Origin: Atherinomorus stipes | Lineage: Eukaryota > Chordata > Actinopteri > Atheriniformes > Atherinidae | Length of the DNA: 64,000 nt | Assembly: GCA_023101725.1 (NCBI GenBank) | Contig: JALJCO010001078.1 | Coordinates: 1-64,000, forward strand | Direction: 5' to 3' | Part shown: piece by piece, positions 8,386-24,700 of the stretch | Position numbering within the stretch: position 1 is the first letter of the stretch | How the letters are laid out: every line of letters starts with the position of its first letter | Made by a program: the position numbers and the translations under genes | Notes under the pieces: generated by a model | The model's input: only the letters and a program-made list of their open reading frames with translations | Told to the model about the DNA's origin: nothing | The model's database searches: none

Positions 8386-9552
8386 ATGTTAGAAAAGAGT
8401 GGCATTGTAGGGTTTTTATTCAGGCTCTGGCAATACATCTCAATGAACTTCCCGCACAGTTATGTATTAATAATGGAAGACACATAAAACCTCAGCACAG
8501 AGGGAACAAAGAGCATGGTGCCCATTACATGCATGAAAACTCATAGTTAATTGAAAGGTTGACTTTGGTGGTTTGAATATTGTCAGTCTCTGATATTATG
8601 AGACAACCAGGGTGCTACACCTGCACTGTGATGAACTGCTGTTTTATGGTTACAAGAATATCTTAATGATTAAGAAAACAACAGTAAATTACTGTTAAAT
8701 ATTTATTACCCACAAGTGGATTAGCAGTTACTGTGATTGTTTAACTAATAACTTTAAATAATTAATTTTAATATAACAACATTCTCCTAATACGGCCACT
8801 CACTGAAAGCGTGAGAGCAATGGGTTGCTGATTTTATAACAAACAGAATGTAAAAAGTAGAAAATAACCTGAGCAATTTTGACTCAAAGAAGACTTTGTG
8901 TTCACAATGTTGACTGTTTTTAACCCTGAACCCTTTTGAAACCACCGGGATCACCGGTGACACCACTGCGCATGTGTGTTTAAAATGTAATGTAAAACTG
9001 TCTGAGTTGTTGTAAAATAGTTTACATTAGATTTTTGTAATCTCAGAAATGTTCAATCTGCACTTTTCAAGAATTTATAAAAATAAAGCTGAAGAAAATT
9101 CAATTCCGTATTATCTATTGCGTAAATTTATAAATATGGTGCTAACACTAACTCAACTGTTTTGTAAAGCACACTGCAATCACACTTTCTTTTAAATAAT
9201 TGAGCAAGTGAACCCGACTGAGCCATCTCTGTTTCAGTGTATTTCTAAGGTGAAAGATATATTTCATGTCATTACTTTGTCCCATTTTAAAACTTTTAAA
9301 AATAGGAAAACCTAGCTTAAAATCATGACCTTTTCAAATTTGTAAAAAGATTTAAATAATGCAAAGAAACTTCTTTTCTTTTCTTTTATGAATGTTAAAA
9401 GGTTAAAAAGCACTGAAATGCTAAAAAGCGATTCAATACATGTCAGGCATCAAACCACTGTAGCAAGTTTGGGGAACTGACAGACTACAAAAAAAAAAAA
9501 AAAAAACTAATAAAAGCCAAAAATCTAACAAAACACCCAAGAAAATATCATT
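8386..9552. other. AT-rich intron-like DNA, nothing recognised
   Basis: No reading frame, RNA gene or clear transposon end seen, apart from poly(A) runs near 9488-9506. Confidence 0.6.
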
Positions 9553-9556
9553 TTAA

Positions 9557-9877
9557 AGACCCAAAACGTAACTTTTAGCAGTTTTCTCAGGGACGCGGCC
9601 CCTTCTTCATCCCTGTACTGTGAGCTCACTCTCTTGTTCAGTCCCTTCCTCTCTTTTTCCCTCTTCCTCCGGTAATGTTTCCTTGTGTTTCTTTGCTAAA
9701 TCCGCCATGGTGCATGTTCAAAACAACCTTGCAGATGGAAAAGTTACATAGTGCAGTTCTCAGCTTCAGGACACTGGGCAGTGACGGCTTGAAAAATGTG
9801 CACAATGAATGTTAGTGTGCCGTCAAAACGAGTCGAAAATGCATGTTTTTAAGGTCTAAAAGTGACGTTGTGGGTCT
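9557..9877. mobile_element. TTAA-flanked MITE
   Basis: TTAA sits on both sides (9553-9556 and 9878-9881). The ends are inverted repeats: AGACCCAAAACGTAACTTTTAG on the left and, on the opposite strand, AGACCCACAACGTCACTTTTAG on the right. The 321-bp length and TTAA duplication fit a non-autonomous piggyBac- or Kolobok-like element. The interior has no transposase frame. Confidence 0.75.
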
Positions 9878-9881
9878 TTAA

Positions 9882-12800
9882 GGGTATGTTCACTCATACA
9901 ACCAGATTATTACATGTTATATGTCGGCAGTTTTTTTTTTTTTGTGTTGTTTTTTTTTAATTGCTTTGTAGAGGTTTTAGGTCATACGTAGAAAAGCAGT
10001 GGTTGCACATGGACTGAATGCATTTGGAGCCAATCTTCTTGAGCTTATGCAACAAGAAGATTGTAACAACAAGAATAGCAGTTGCACTGTAAAACAAAAT
10101 GACATTTTGCTCCACTGTCAAATTTTACTGATAATGTACGGTAAAAGGGTATATGGTCAAGACATTTTATCGACATGAACAAAATGACATTGCTGGTGCG
10201 AACTGTAAAATATGGCCAGGATATATGGAACAACTGAGTAACCAAATTTAACGTTTTTGAGCTGCTTTTATCCTTTGTCCAGAAGAAAATGACCATTTTT
10301 CTAATAATTCTAGGCTCAAAAGAGTTGCATTAATCTTTGATTCACAGGATTATTGTATGCGTAATGGGATGTCGATGACACATCACTGACCAAGATGTGC
10401 TGCGAAGTGTCAGTGTCATGATGTCTCATCAAAACCATTTGGCCATTATCTCAGTCATGATAATGACCAGTCTGTTCCTCTGATGTCTGTCCATCTGCTT
10501 GCTAGGCTTCAAAACTTCAAACTGAGCCGACAAACTCTGACATTTTTTCCTTCTTTGCTGTTTCTTACACTTTTTTTGTCTTTTCCTTACCTTCCATCTC
10601 CAGAGGAAATGTCAGAGGTGTTTGGCAAACCTCATACCTAATACTTCTGATTTTCCTGTCATGCAACAAAACACAGAAATGTTTGAAGCTCACTTACTGA
10701 ACATCAAAAAGTTTGAGTGGCTTAAAATGGCAAAACAGACACCTGCTTTCATGCAGGAAACTGGTTGTGTTGTACTTACCTGCAATATTTTCTGTTGAAT
10801 ATACACAAATGTCATTACATGTTTTGAAAATAAATCCAGGCCTTTGGACATCCATTTAGCTCCTTAACCGTCTGATTATTTTTCTAATGCATCTACTCAG
10901 CTGGAGCTGCAAAGTGCAGTTTGGATATTATGTCTATTCAAAGATGAAACAGGGTGTTTGCACTGAAAAATTACATCAAAGCCACAGTGTTAATCCAAGA
11001 GTCACTGATAACATGGCATAAATCAAAGCAGCCTCACCCTCTTTCATGCACAGATGACAGATTTCTATAATGAAGAAAAATGGAGGATGTCACACTCATT
11101 TTCATGCTGTGACCCCAAAAGTAATGGCCTGAGTGAATAAAGTAACGTATCAAATTGGTGCTCTTTACTGTCCAGCACACAAAGTCCTGTATTATGAACT
11201 GCCATTGACCATAAATTGAAGCGCCGTCTTGACAGGGACACGTTTCCTGTTGTCAAATTCTGACAAAGGACATATGGTTAAAGAGAGGGAAGGAAAAGGA
11301 GGTGGGGGATGAAGATGAGCAAGACGGGAAGAGGAGTATGGGACAGATTCACATGCCACTTTGCAAAACAACATGAAAAAGACTTGATTATAGGCTGAGA
11401 AGAGGGAGAGGAGGAATGAATTACATGGAGATGAGAAGAGTGAGGCTCAGGAGGAGGGAAAGACAGAAACTCCTCCAAAAAGAGCAATGGAGAGGAAGGC
11501 TTGCACAGATTTAATTTACATCATAGTTCTTGGAGCGCAGAGCATGCCATCATTACCCCTATCGAAGTCTGACGAGTGAGTGCAATATACATGACAGGAT
11601 GCAAGACGAGGGAAAAAACATATCACTGTGGGATATGTTCATCTCATCTTGTGATTAATATGTTCTCTTCCCTCTCTGAGATCCAAATATAAACCTGTAA
11701 TTTTTTTTTTTTTCTGTGCTGTCATGACATTACATCTGAACTTTTAACCCTTTTGTTTTTAACTTATGCTAACCAGCATATTTTGCCTTCTGACTTGAAG
11801 GCAAAATATTTTTGGTTCAGAGCAAAATATCCCAACATTTTTTGAGGTGAATTCTGCCATTTAACTTGCATCTTTGTGCAACCCTTTCATTTTCTAAATA
11901 AAGGCATCATCAGGTTTCAATCATTTTCCTTTCAGCATAGTTTTATTATGCATTTCACATGCATTCTAGTATTATATAGGATTTTGTGAAATAGTTATGT
12001 TTTGATTGTTTTTGTTAATATATCAGAAAGCTGGAGGGGTTTGGGGGATGACTCTACACCCACCTAATGAAAAAGTCAAGACTGATTCCAGTTCTGACCA
12101 CTACTGTCTTTAAGTAAATTTACTTTTGAGTTTTGTGTCTTATAGCTACTGTTGATTTCAGATAAATTTGCATTCAGTGCACTTTGTTCAAACCACATGA
12201 TCTATTAAAGTGCATACCTTGAAGGTGGTGCTGGTTGCTATGGAAAACACAGATTTCATCTTTGTGAGCATGAATGCGTCTTTTTCTGATATGCAACTAT
12301 TCCTAATTATTTTTCAAGAAAATTACAGCTTATTTCCTATGCTGCTGATAATCACCATAAGAATGTTTAAAGGACGACTTTCACACACTACACAAGCTAA
12401 AACCAACTAAAATACAAAGATTGTATGATACATTGATTTTTTTTTTTTTTAAGTTATGCTCTTTGGTATTTCATGTACAAAATTTATAGGAAAGGGAAAA
12501 AAAGGCTAAAAATGAAATAGAAAATATGCAATCCTGAAACATAAAGACTTCTGTTCAACATCTCACACATTGTAAGCTAATTGGCAGCAGAACATCCCAG
12601 AGAACCTGACTCTTTCAGAAAAAAAGATGATGAGGGTCTGTCAAAGACTGTAAGAAATGATTCAGCTATTGCAGGTTTTATTTTCTTAGGTAAAAATTGC
12701 AAACCACTTGGTTATTTCTCATCTATGACAGGTGTTCTCATTAAAAAGTCCACAAAATCCAAAGAAACTTCATGCACATAAGACAAGGCTAAAATCTAAA

Positions 12801-14820
12801 GCAGTATACTTGGACCCACTAAGTCTGGTAGCTAAGCTGATCTGCCTCGAAAACATTTGGTGCATTATAAAATGAAAAATAAGATAAAAGAGGCCGTGAT
12901 ATGTGAAACGGATAAAGTCCTGTATCAGGGAAGGATGGGATATTTCACTTTTAAGACTACAGTACAACAGAGGTGATGCAACACAATGTTAACCTGGCCC
13001 TGTCCAACAGTTTTTAGATGCATGTTGTGGGCATCAAATTTATTACAAGAGTGTCTTTTTGTGAAAAATGTTTTCTAACCTTAAGCTAACAAACAATGAC
13101 AGACATGCTAACAGTAGCATGGCCCCTTTCTTTGCACACTGAAACTGTGCAGTCTATTCAACAGAAATCTAGCTATCTTATGTAGAAACAATCTCAAACA
13201 TAGTCATATACGTTTAACATGTTAATGTAATAATTTCAATAAACAAACCCTGCAAGTGGGGGAGATGGATGTGCGTCTCATGCTGTACAACAGCTGGTGG
13301 ATTCAGGGGGAACCGAGACTTTGCAACTCCCCTTTCCATCACCATCTGGGTCAAGGTTGATGAGCCCTTGAGCGAGGCGCACAGAAACTGTTCTGGCCAT
13401 AAAAACAAGCTGTTCAGCGTCTGGTTTGTGGGTGCTTGTCTCTGATTGGTCAGAAGGTAATTGATAAAGGTGCTGCTAATTAACTGGCGGCCTCACCCTC
13501 ATTACAAACCAGATGTGTTGATTTTGGTCTGGGGAAATGAAGCCTTTAGAATGACTTTTCAGATGATAATGAGAAGAAATATTACACTCGTATAGTTTTA
13601 CAGCAAAATGAAAATTACACACATGCTGATATGATCCATGTTGTGTATTATTGTGCAGTTTTACAAGATGCTTTATATTGTTGCTTGCCTAATAAAATTG
13701 CAGTCAGGCTTGTAGCATGCGTGACTGAAACAAAACCTTGAGACCATGCTCGCAAATATCCGCTGGTTTTGATATTTGTTGGGCTAAAGGGCAATGGAGG
13801 TTGAAAAGGTCATTAAAATCAAGATCAATGAAGTACAGACAAAAAAGTTTTGGTTTTAATCTGAATGTCAACTAAACTTAAGGCTCACAGTGCATGGTTA
13901 TGTGGAAAAATCAAAGAGGACATGCATGTATTGAGAAACCACACACAGCAGGAGCTGAGAAATACAGCAGCATTTACTTTAGTCCAGACTAATGCTAATT
14001 GTCATTGTAAAGATGGGAAACCCAAAAAGATAAGAATTACACTGATGCCTGATGTTGTAACAGCAATTTCATAAAACCAAATGTTATATAACTGCTCAAC
14101 AGAACGAGAAAATTACAGCCAACTGTAGGGGGAAACTGATTTCTTTTTCAACCCTGCAGCAGTGTAATCAGCCATAATCAACACTCCCATCAACTGATTT
14201 CTGCTGTTTATAGAGACACTGATTGGCCATAATCATCTGTCAACGTTGATAGCTGAATTTTTCAATGCAGGAAAGAAAAGCATCTCAGATATGCAATGAT
14301 GATGCAAAGAACTAATGCGGAAGTTTAGTAATCTTTCGTTTTAATTTCTGAAACTGTGGGTAGTCAAGTTTATATTTCAGATTAATCTTTCACTGAATTA
14401 CTTACAGTTTTATACAAAACTATAGGATGCATGTTTAGCTGAGAGGTTATGGCATTACTTTCGGCTTGTACATCAAGATGAACTGAACAAATGAACAAAT
14501 AACAATGAAACTGATACTGCAAGAGATGCATGATCAACTTTTGGGGGTTCCAATCCGAGTCTGATATCTGTAATTTGAATATTTGTATTTTATATTGGTA
14601 TTTGTATTTTCCGACACCAATTCAGTTTACGGAAACACTACTGTGATTATCATTATTGTTGCTAATGTTGTTATGAAAGGTTTCATTTGGGTGTAGTAAA
14701 CCACACATCACTTCTAAACAAGACAACAACTTATTAACAAAATTATTCCAGTTAAAATGTTTTCAATGAAAATTTAGAAGAAAAAAACCTTCTCAAGTAA
14801 ATCCAAAACAAAGCTTTTAG
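9882..14820. other. Intron-like DNA, nothing recognised
   Basis: About 4.9 kb with no supported gene. It holds a purine-rich stretch at about 11277-11480 and poly(T) runs near 9930, 11700 and 12440. The segment 13250-13440 is less AT-rich than its surroundings but matches nothing I know. I looked on the minus strand for the next NKAIN exon and did not find it. Confidence 0.55.
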
Positions 14821-15256
14821 CTACTTTATAGGGCTGGGCGATAAATCATATTTTAATCTCATTTACGATCTGGGTTTTCAACTATCATAAAAACAAAATG
14901 ATCCGGTTATTTTGCTTCCTGCTTTACTCTCGAGCTGTTTTCTGTTGCAAATCAAGTGCCCTCCTACATGTTAGCGCTCTGCTGTAGACTTCTTAATTAG
15001 GCGGATATTTTTAGCTTTTGACGGAGATGTCGAACAAAGATGTCAGATGTGATGTAACATAGCTGCTGCTGTGCTAGGTGCCAGTAGCAGCAACAGCAGC
15101 ACACAGCATCTCCTCAGAACTGTTAAAATGTTTGTTGATTGGCTAGCTAGGCTATCATCAGGGAGAGGCTAACAACCCACTGCTACAGGTGCATAGCACG
15201 TCTCTGGTTTTATACCAAATGATCAGGGAAAGCCCAGTAACCCCAAGGAAGCAAAC

Positions 15257-15334
15257 TGCAAAGTTTGCCATAGAAAACTTACGGTCAAATCAGCCAACAT
15301 AACAAATGTGAAGCAACAGTGGAAAGCAGCGCAT
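15257..15334 (+). pseudogene. Decayed BED zinc-finger segment of hAT transposase
   Basis: One frame reads CKVCHRK, then WKAAH 23 codons after the first cysteine. This gives the C-x2-C and downstream aromatic plus histidine pattern of BED fingers. No long open frame surrounds it, and the downstream transposase is missing or unrecognisable. It is interpreted as the remnant of the transposase of the surrounding hAT element. Confidence 0.5.
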
Positions 15335-15460
15335 TCAAATGCCGTATCAGCTGATTGCTACCACGAGTCACAACTTAGCTGCTGTGTGACATTGTATTCT
15401 GGTGCAGAGATTTAACAACACAGACAGCATTCAAGATTATATCTTATTACAAAAATAATT

Positions 15461-15700
15461 CCTGTAGCTCAGGTGGAAGAGTCATCTTTCAACCGGAGGG
15501 TCGGGGGATCGATTCCAGGCTTCCCCAGACTACATGCCGAAGTGTCCTTGGGAAAGACACTGAACCCCAAGTTGCCTCCCGATGTGCCTATCGGGGGATG
15601 AATGTGTGTGTGACTGGGTGAATGTGATATGTAGTGTAAAGTGCTTTGAGTGGTTAGTATGACTGGAAAAGCGCTATATAAGTACAGTCCATTTACCATT
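15461..15700 (+). mobile_element. tRNA-derived SINE
   Basis: The head carries RNA polymerase III box A (TAGCTCAGGTGG at 15465-15476) and box B (GGATCGATTCC at 15506-15516) at tRNA-like spacing. A roughly 180-bp body follows, ending in GCGCTATATAAGTACAGTCC and ATTTACCATT, a tail frequent in fish SINEs. Box B departs from the GGTTCGA consensus by one base. It is not a functional tRNA gene, because the acceptor stem is absent and the body continues past the tRNA part. It is inserted in the hAT element at 14829-16843. Confidence 0.85.
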
Positions 15701-16851
15701 AATTAGCTACATTCAGTTCAACATCACAGCTTCCTTCCCAGAAGTTAATGTCTAGATTTAAAGGCGCTATAGAAGATTCGGCATTTCGGATTTTGGCTTT
15801 CAGAAAGCAGAGACTATTAGCAAATTTTTGAATGATGTGCATGCACAAGACCAACATGTTATATTTACAGCTCCCTCCCCCGGCCACAGCACAACGTGCA
15901 CAAGCCACTCCAGTGATTAGCAGAACACAGGTACAGATTCTACCATCACGTCACAAACACAAGTAAACAGATGTTGTCTGAACGTCGCTAACTGCTAGCA
16001 GAATGATTGTTAGCTACCTGCTGGAAACAGACAATAGTACGCCACTTCCTGGTAGAATCTTGCTAATCAATCACTCTGTTTGATCAGTCTCGCCTACTAC
16101 CCATTGAATCAATCGTCAATCACTCTTATTACGGCAGTAAGAGTAATTGACGGGCTGATAGACAAATGAAAAATGTAAGGAATGCAGAAATAATTGGTGG
16201 AGGTTTTTTCACCCGCATTACTTTCACAGCTCATATATAATATTATTAATATAATTAAAGCTTTTAATTAATCATAGCGTATGGGGTAGTGAACCCAATT
16301 TAATTGAATATTGCAAAAATTGTTGAAATAAAGATCTTCTGTAATGTCTTTAACTCCTGTTTGGCTGCTGATGCTTTCCGCATAGCTCTGTGCGAAGAGC
16401 AGGACTCCGACGGTTCAGAATCAAAGCTACCACTGGTCATAAAACCGTAGGCTAAATGGCAGGAAGATCGCACAGAGGAAGAGGAAGCAGCCGTCGGGAC
16501 ATCACTTCCACTGTTGTCATAGGTATATATTTTCCAGTTCCCCGAGTTCCCCACTATTTGAATATAAATGCTATTTATTAGCAAATATTGACCCACCCCC
16601 CCCATACAAAAAAAAATCAAGGGGGAACGCTGCCAAGACAAAACTTCACTTCATTTGTCTCTCACTGGAGAAATTAGTTTGTGTTCTAAAATGTCTGACA
16701 TCCAAAAGATAAAACTGTTTAAAAGCCGCTATTAGTAATTAATTTCATGTAAAAGTTAATAAATGATCATGTTAAATAATGGAGATCTTAATTTCATTCA
16801 AAAGAATCATGATTATAATTTTTGCCATAATTGGGCAGTCCTACTACTTTA

Positions 16852-21262
<4,411 letters not shown>

Positions 21263-21735
21263 AACCTACTTGAACCCCGAGGTGGATGACTAAAATAGTT
21301 CTGTTTGGGAGTGACAAGGATAGATCAAGAGTGAGCACGTCACAGGGACAGCACATGTTAGATGGCTTGGAGACAAAGTCAGAGGCGAGGCTAAGATGGT
21401 TTGAGCATGTACATTGGAGGGTAGTGAAAATATAGTAGTAAAGAAGGATATTGGGGTTGGAACTACCAGGCAGGGGGCCTGGAAGAGGACCAAAGAGGAG
21501 ATTTAGAGGTGTAGTGAAAGAGGACATAAAGTTAGTTGGTGTTTAAGAAGAGGATACAGAAGATAGGGTTAGATCAGCATTTCTCAATCCTACTCCTCAG
21601 GGATCCCAGCCCTGCACGTTTTAGATGTTTCCAACTCTGGCACACATTTCAGTGAGGTGTGTATGGGTCAGATGGAGGCAGATGATTCGCTGTTGCCATC
21701 CCTGAAGGCATTAGTCGAGAGAGAAAAGAAGAAAA
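21263..21735 (+). mobile_element. LINE 3' end fragment, interrupted
   Basis: The sequence GGGAGTGACAAGGATAGATC, then ACAGCACATGTTAGATGG, then GGTTTGAGCATGTAC, and finally GGAGGCAGATGATTCGC resembles the very common 3' coding end of a fish non-LTR retrotransposon, whose protein ends with a RLRWFGHV-type stretch. Frames are broken by stops and indels. A 91-bp foreign piece at 21575-21665 splits the fragment. I cannot name the exact LINE family; RTE- or Rex-like is an inference. Confidence 0.7.
21575..21665. mobile_element. Small hAT-like MITE fragment inside the LINE
   Basis: It starts CAGCATTTCTCAATCC followed by CTCCTCAGGGATCC. It is bounded by GGTTAGAT on the left (21567-21574) and GGTCAGAT on the right (21666-21673), a 7-of-8 match. 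Joining the flanks restores the expected LINE sequence. The right end lacks a clear inverted partner, so the piece may be rearranged. Confidence 0.5.
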
Positions 21736-21739
21736 GGAG

Positions 21740-24700
21740 AATCGAGATATTTTTGCTTACGTTTGTGTTTTTAAAAATTTTATGACACACATTACACCTC
21801 TAAGCCAATTGCCTTACACTCTTTCAGTCAATACAATAAAGAAAACTATTTCTGTATAAAGGAGGTACCTGAGTAATGTTCTGTTTTAAGGGATGATAAA
21901 ACATTGCTTTGGGGTAGAAGATCAGGGAAAAGAATATGACTTAAATATCTCATATCTAACTAATCTAAACATTATGATTTGTGAATCCCCTTAAGAATAA
22001 TATGAAGTAAAATGGATATCCTCTGTCACAGTCTGGCTATGTCTTCATAAAACTGTGAGAACAAAAAAAAAGTAGAAGCTTCTTCACTTTTCTTTTAAAC
22101 AAAAGCAGCTCTAGTGTTGATCAGGACTAATTCTTTAGTATTATTTCCACTTTTATTTGATAGGGTCTTCTTTACACTGAGCCTGTTTAGGAACTTTGGA
22201 AAATGTAAATGCCCTTATCAGAACTGAGAGGATTCCACACCATCATAATGAACACTCTAAAGGATCAGTGGAGTCACAGGGAGGATGTTAATCAGAATAT
22301 GTCACAAATCACAAGTGCTTTATCGTAATGAAGTAAACTGTAATCAGTTCCATACACACTGCTGTTAAGCTCATGGGGCAGAATTTGTCTGCATGTGTGT
22401 GTTTGGGCTTATTATCCCTCAGTCACTAGCGCCTCATGCTGAGATAGTTAATGAAGTCAGCGCAGCGCATGATACGGCACTGCTAAATACATTAACACAC
22501 GCAGACAGAGAGAGGGCGATAGGGAGATGGAGACCTAGAGAAAGCGAGAGAGACTGAAAAATGTGCACGAACAAAAGCAAGAAAAGAGAATTCATACAAG
22601 TTTAGGAGCTCAAAACACGCTGATATTTGCTGCCGTTTCCTCTTAGTTGGATGTGTTTACACATCGAAAGCTTCCTCCTCCGTCACCACCGCTGTCTTCG
22701 CACACCCATGGACACAAGTTTCTGCATGGATGAGTTTAGAGTGCCCTAATGTGAGACCATATGGCAACACCACAGCCACACAGCAGTGATGTACACACAC
22801 TTGTCTGAAAAACAGGCATAGGATGCAACAATCAGATATTAGCACTAAAAGTGACGTATTGCATGTGAAATTTAAAAGTGCAGGAAGGTATATAAGTGAA
22901 TGTGTGGTGACATATGTGAATCCACCCGTGTGTGCGCGTGTGTTTCCATGTCAGGGCAGGTCTGCTGTGCTTGCACTTGACAGCACCTGCTGTTTTTGGA
23001 CACACAGGGCTCAGCTGGCACCACAATGTGTGTGTGACAGTGTGTGTGTGCTTCTTTGTGTGACTGCCTTTATGCGCAGGCTCCATCTCTCTGCTTCTTT
23101 GTGTATTTACTTCATTGTATTATGTACAAGTGTGTCCTCCTATTGACAATTATATAGTGCAGCAATTGTGTGCCTTCCTTACAAGCGTGCACGTTTATCC
23201 ATACAGAGGCCATTATATAAAGTCAGAGGCCTCCTAGCCCATTATTGAGGCCTCTTGGGGCCTCTCTTTCATCACCAATAATATAAACAGTCTTCACTCC
23301 AGCTGGGGACACACACACATGCGCACACGCATACACACACCCATGAAAAGATACAATAAACCTCCCAAACGCAAGTGCAGAAAAGACATTTAGATTGCAG
23401 ACATAAATAATATGTAAGTACACAACAGTCAATCAGTCTTTTGCTGGTTTTTATTGCTCAAACTTGTATTAATACAGGAACCAATAAAAGGAATATTCAA
23501 ATCCAGACCATCTGCTTCTTTGCCATGCACTCATTTTATGCAAAATTCTCATTACAAGGCTCAGCTGCAAAACAACATCATCTGCCTCACTATGTCGTTT
23601 CTTTGTAATTCAGCCCCTCAGTTCTCCTGACAGACGAAAGACAAAGCGTGCACATACTCGTTCTGCCAGCATTCTTTGCAGCCACCAAATGACAGAAAAA
23701 GCTTTGGATAAAGTGTGAAATTGCCCTGGCTTTTCAACATCTTTGACTCTAGTGGGAGAGGGGTGTGGGGGACGGGGAGATGTGCACGGAACATGGTTGT
23801 GAGCAGCAGATATGTTAGCAGATATGGCAGTTTTGTGATATGTGTGTCTGATGAAAGAATCTGCGGTGTACAGGTGGAGCTTCAAGCTGCCTGGCTAGGC
23901 CCTGTGGGATCTGCTGCGACACGCTTTGAAGCTGCAGAGAGAGATGCTCGTTTCAGCTGCGGCGTGAGCCAGAGGCAAACTCACATCCAGCTTATTTATC
24001 CACTATTCTGCAACCCAGTGGTGGACACTGCACTGTCGTCTCAATATGTCTTGACTTTGCAGAATCTTTGCAAGTGCCAGAGAGATTTGCTATGGATGTG
24101 TTTCATGCTGCACGTAACGACTTCAGTCTGTATGTCTCTGTATAGTTTGAGAATGATTGACAAAACACAGAAAAACAACTTCATATGCAGCCTTCTGTCA
24201 ATCTGTCTTTGCCAGCACAAAACCCCTCAGGGATCACAAATGTTTATTCCACCTACTGTTTTGTTGGCTTAAAATGAAGTTTGTGTTTTTACCACTCAAA
24301 TGCACTACATCGAGTCTGACAAAAGAGCTCGATTCCATCACCATCCTGTCGGCCATTCATGAAGTGTGTCTGTTTTGTGGAGGCATCTAACAAACTTTGG
24401 GTTGTAAGTAAGCTGACTTATCGAGGAGCTTTATTTTACTTTTGCTAAAACCACAAGCTCCAACTAGCTTGTTACAGAAGCTATAATGTGAATAAGTAGA
24501 TTTTCCTAATGCAGAAAGCTGTGAAGTGTATTTCCCAAGCTGCAGCAGGAGGTGAAAGGCTGCGTTGACTAGAGTTTTCCATACAGTGGCAACCATCACT
24601 TGCAATTCTACCAGCTGTTGCTAACTAAAGTATGAGTTGGCCATATACAATGATGAAACAGTCCGCTGTGCAAATAACAGCCTCCTTTCATGCTAAAGTC

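Larger units (their letters stand above)
14829..16843. mobile_element. hAT-superfamily transposon relic
   Basis: A perfect 8-bp direct duplication CTACTTTA flanks the element (14821-14828 and 16844-16851). The ends are imperfect inverted repeats: TAGGGCTGGGCGAT on the left and, on the opposite strand, TAGGACTGCCCAAT on the right. The 8-bp duplication and terminal sequence fit hAT. The left half keeps a decayed BED-type zinc-finger segment (15257-15334), the N-terminal domain of many hAT transposases. I see no catalytic core. A SINE lies inside at 15461-15700, so the hAT copy is older than the SINE. Confidence 0.8.

Noticed and set aside
15461..15535. Possible tRNA gene
   Set aside because: Box A and box B are present, but the acceptor stem does not close and the sequence runs on into a SINE body and tail.
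23715..24272. 185-codon plus-strand frame
   Set aside because: No recognisable domain, signal or splice context. Its length is attainable by chance in 64 kb, and its composition matches the surrounding intron-like DNA.
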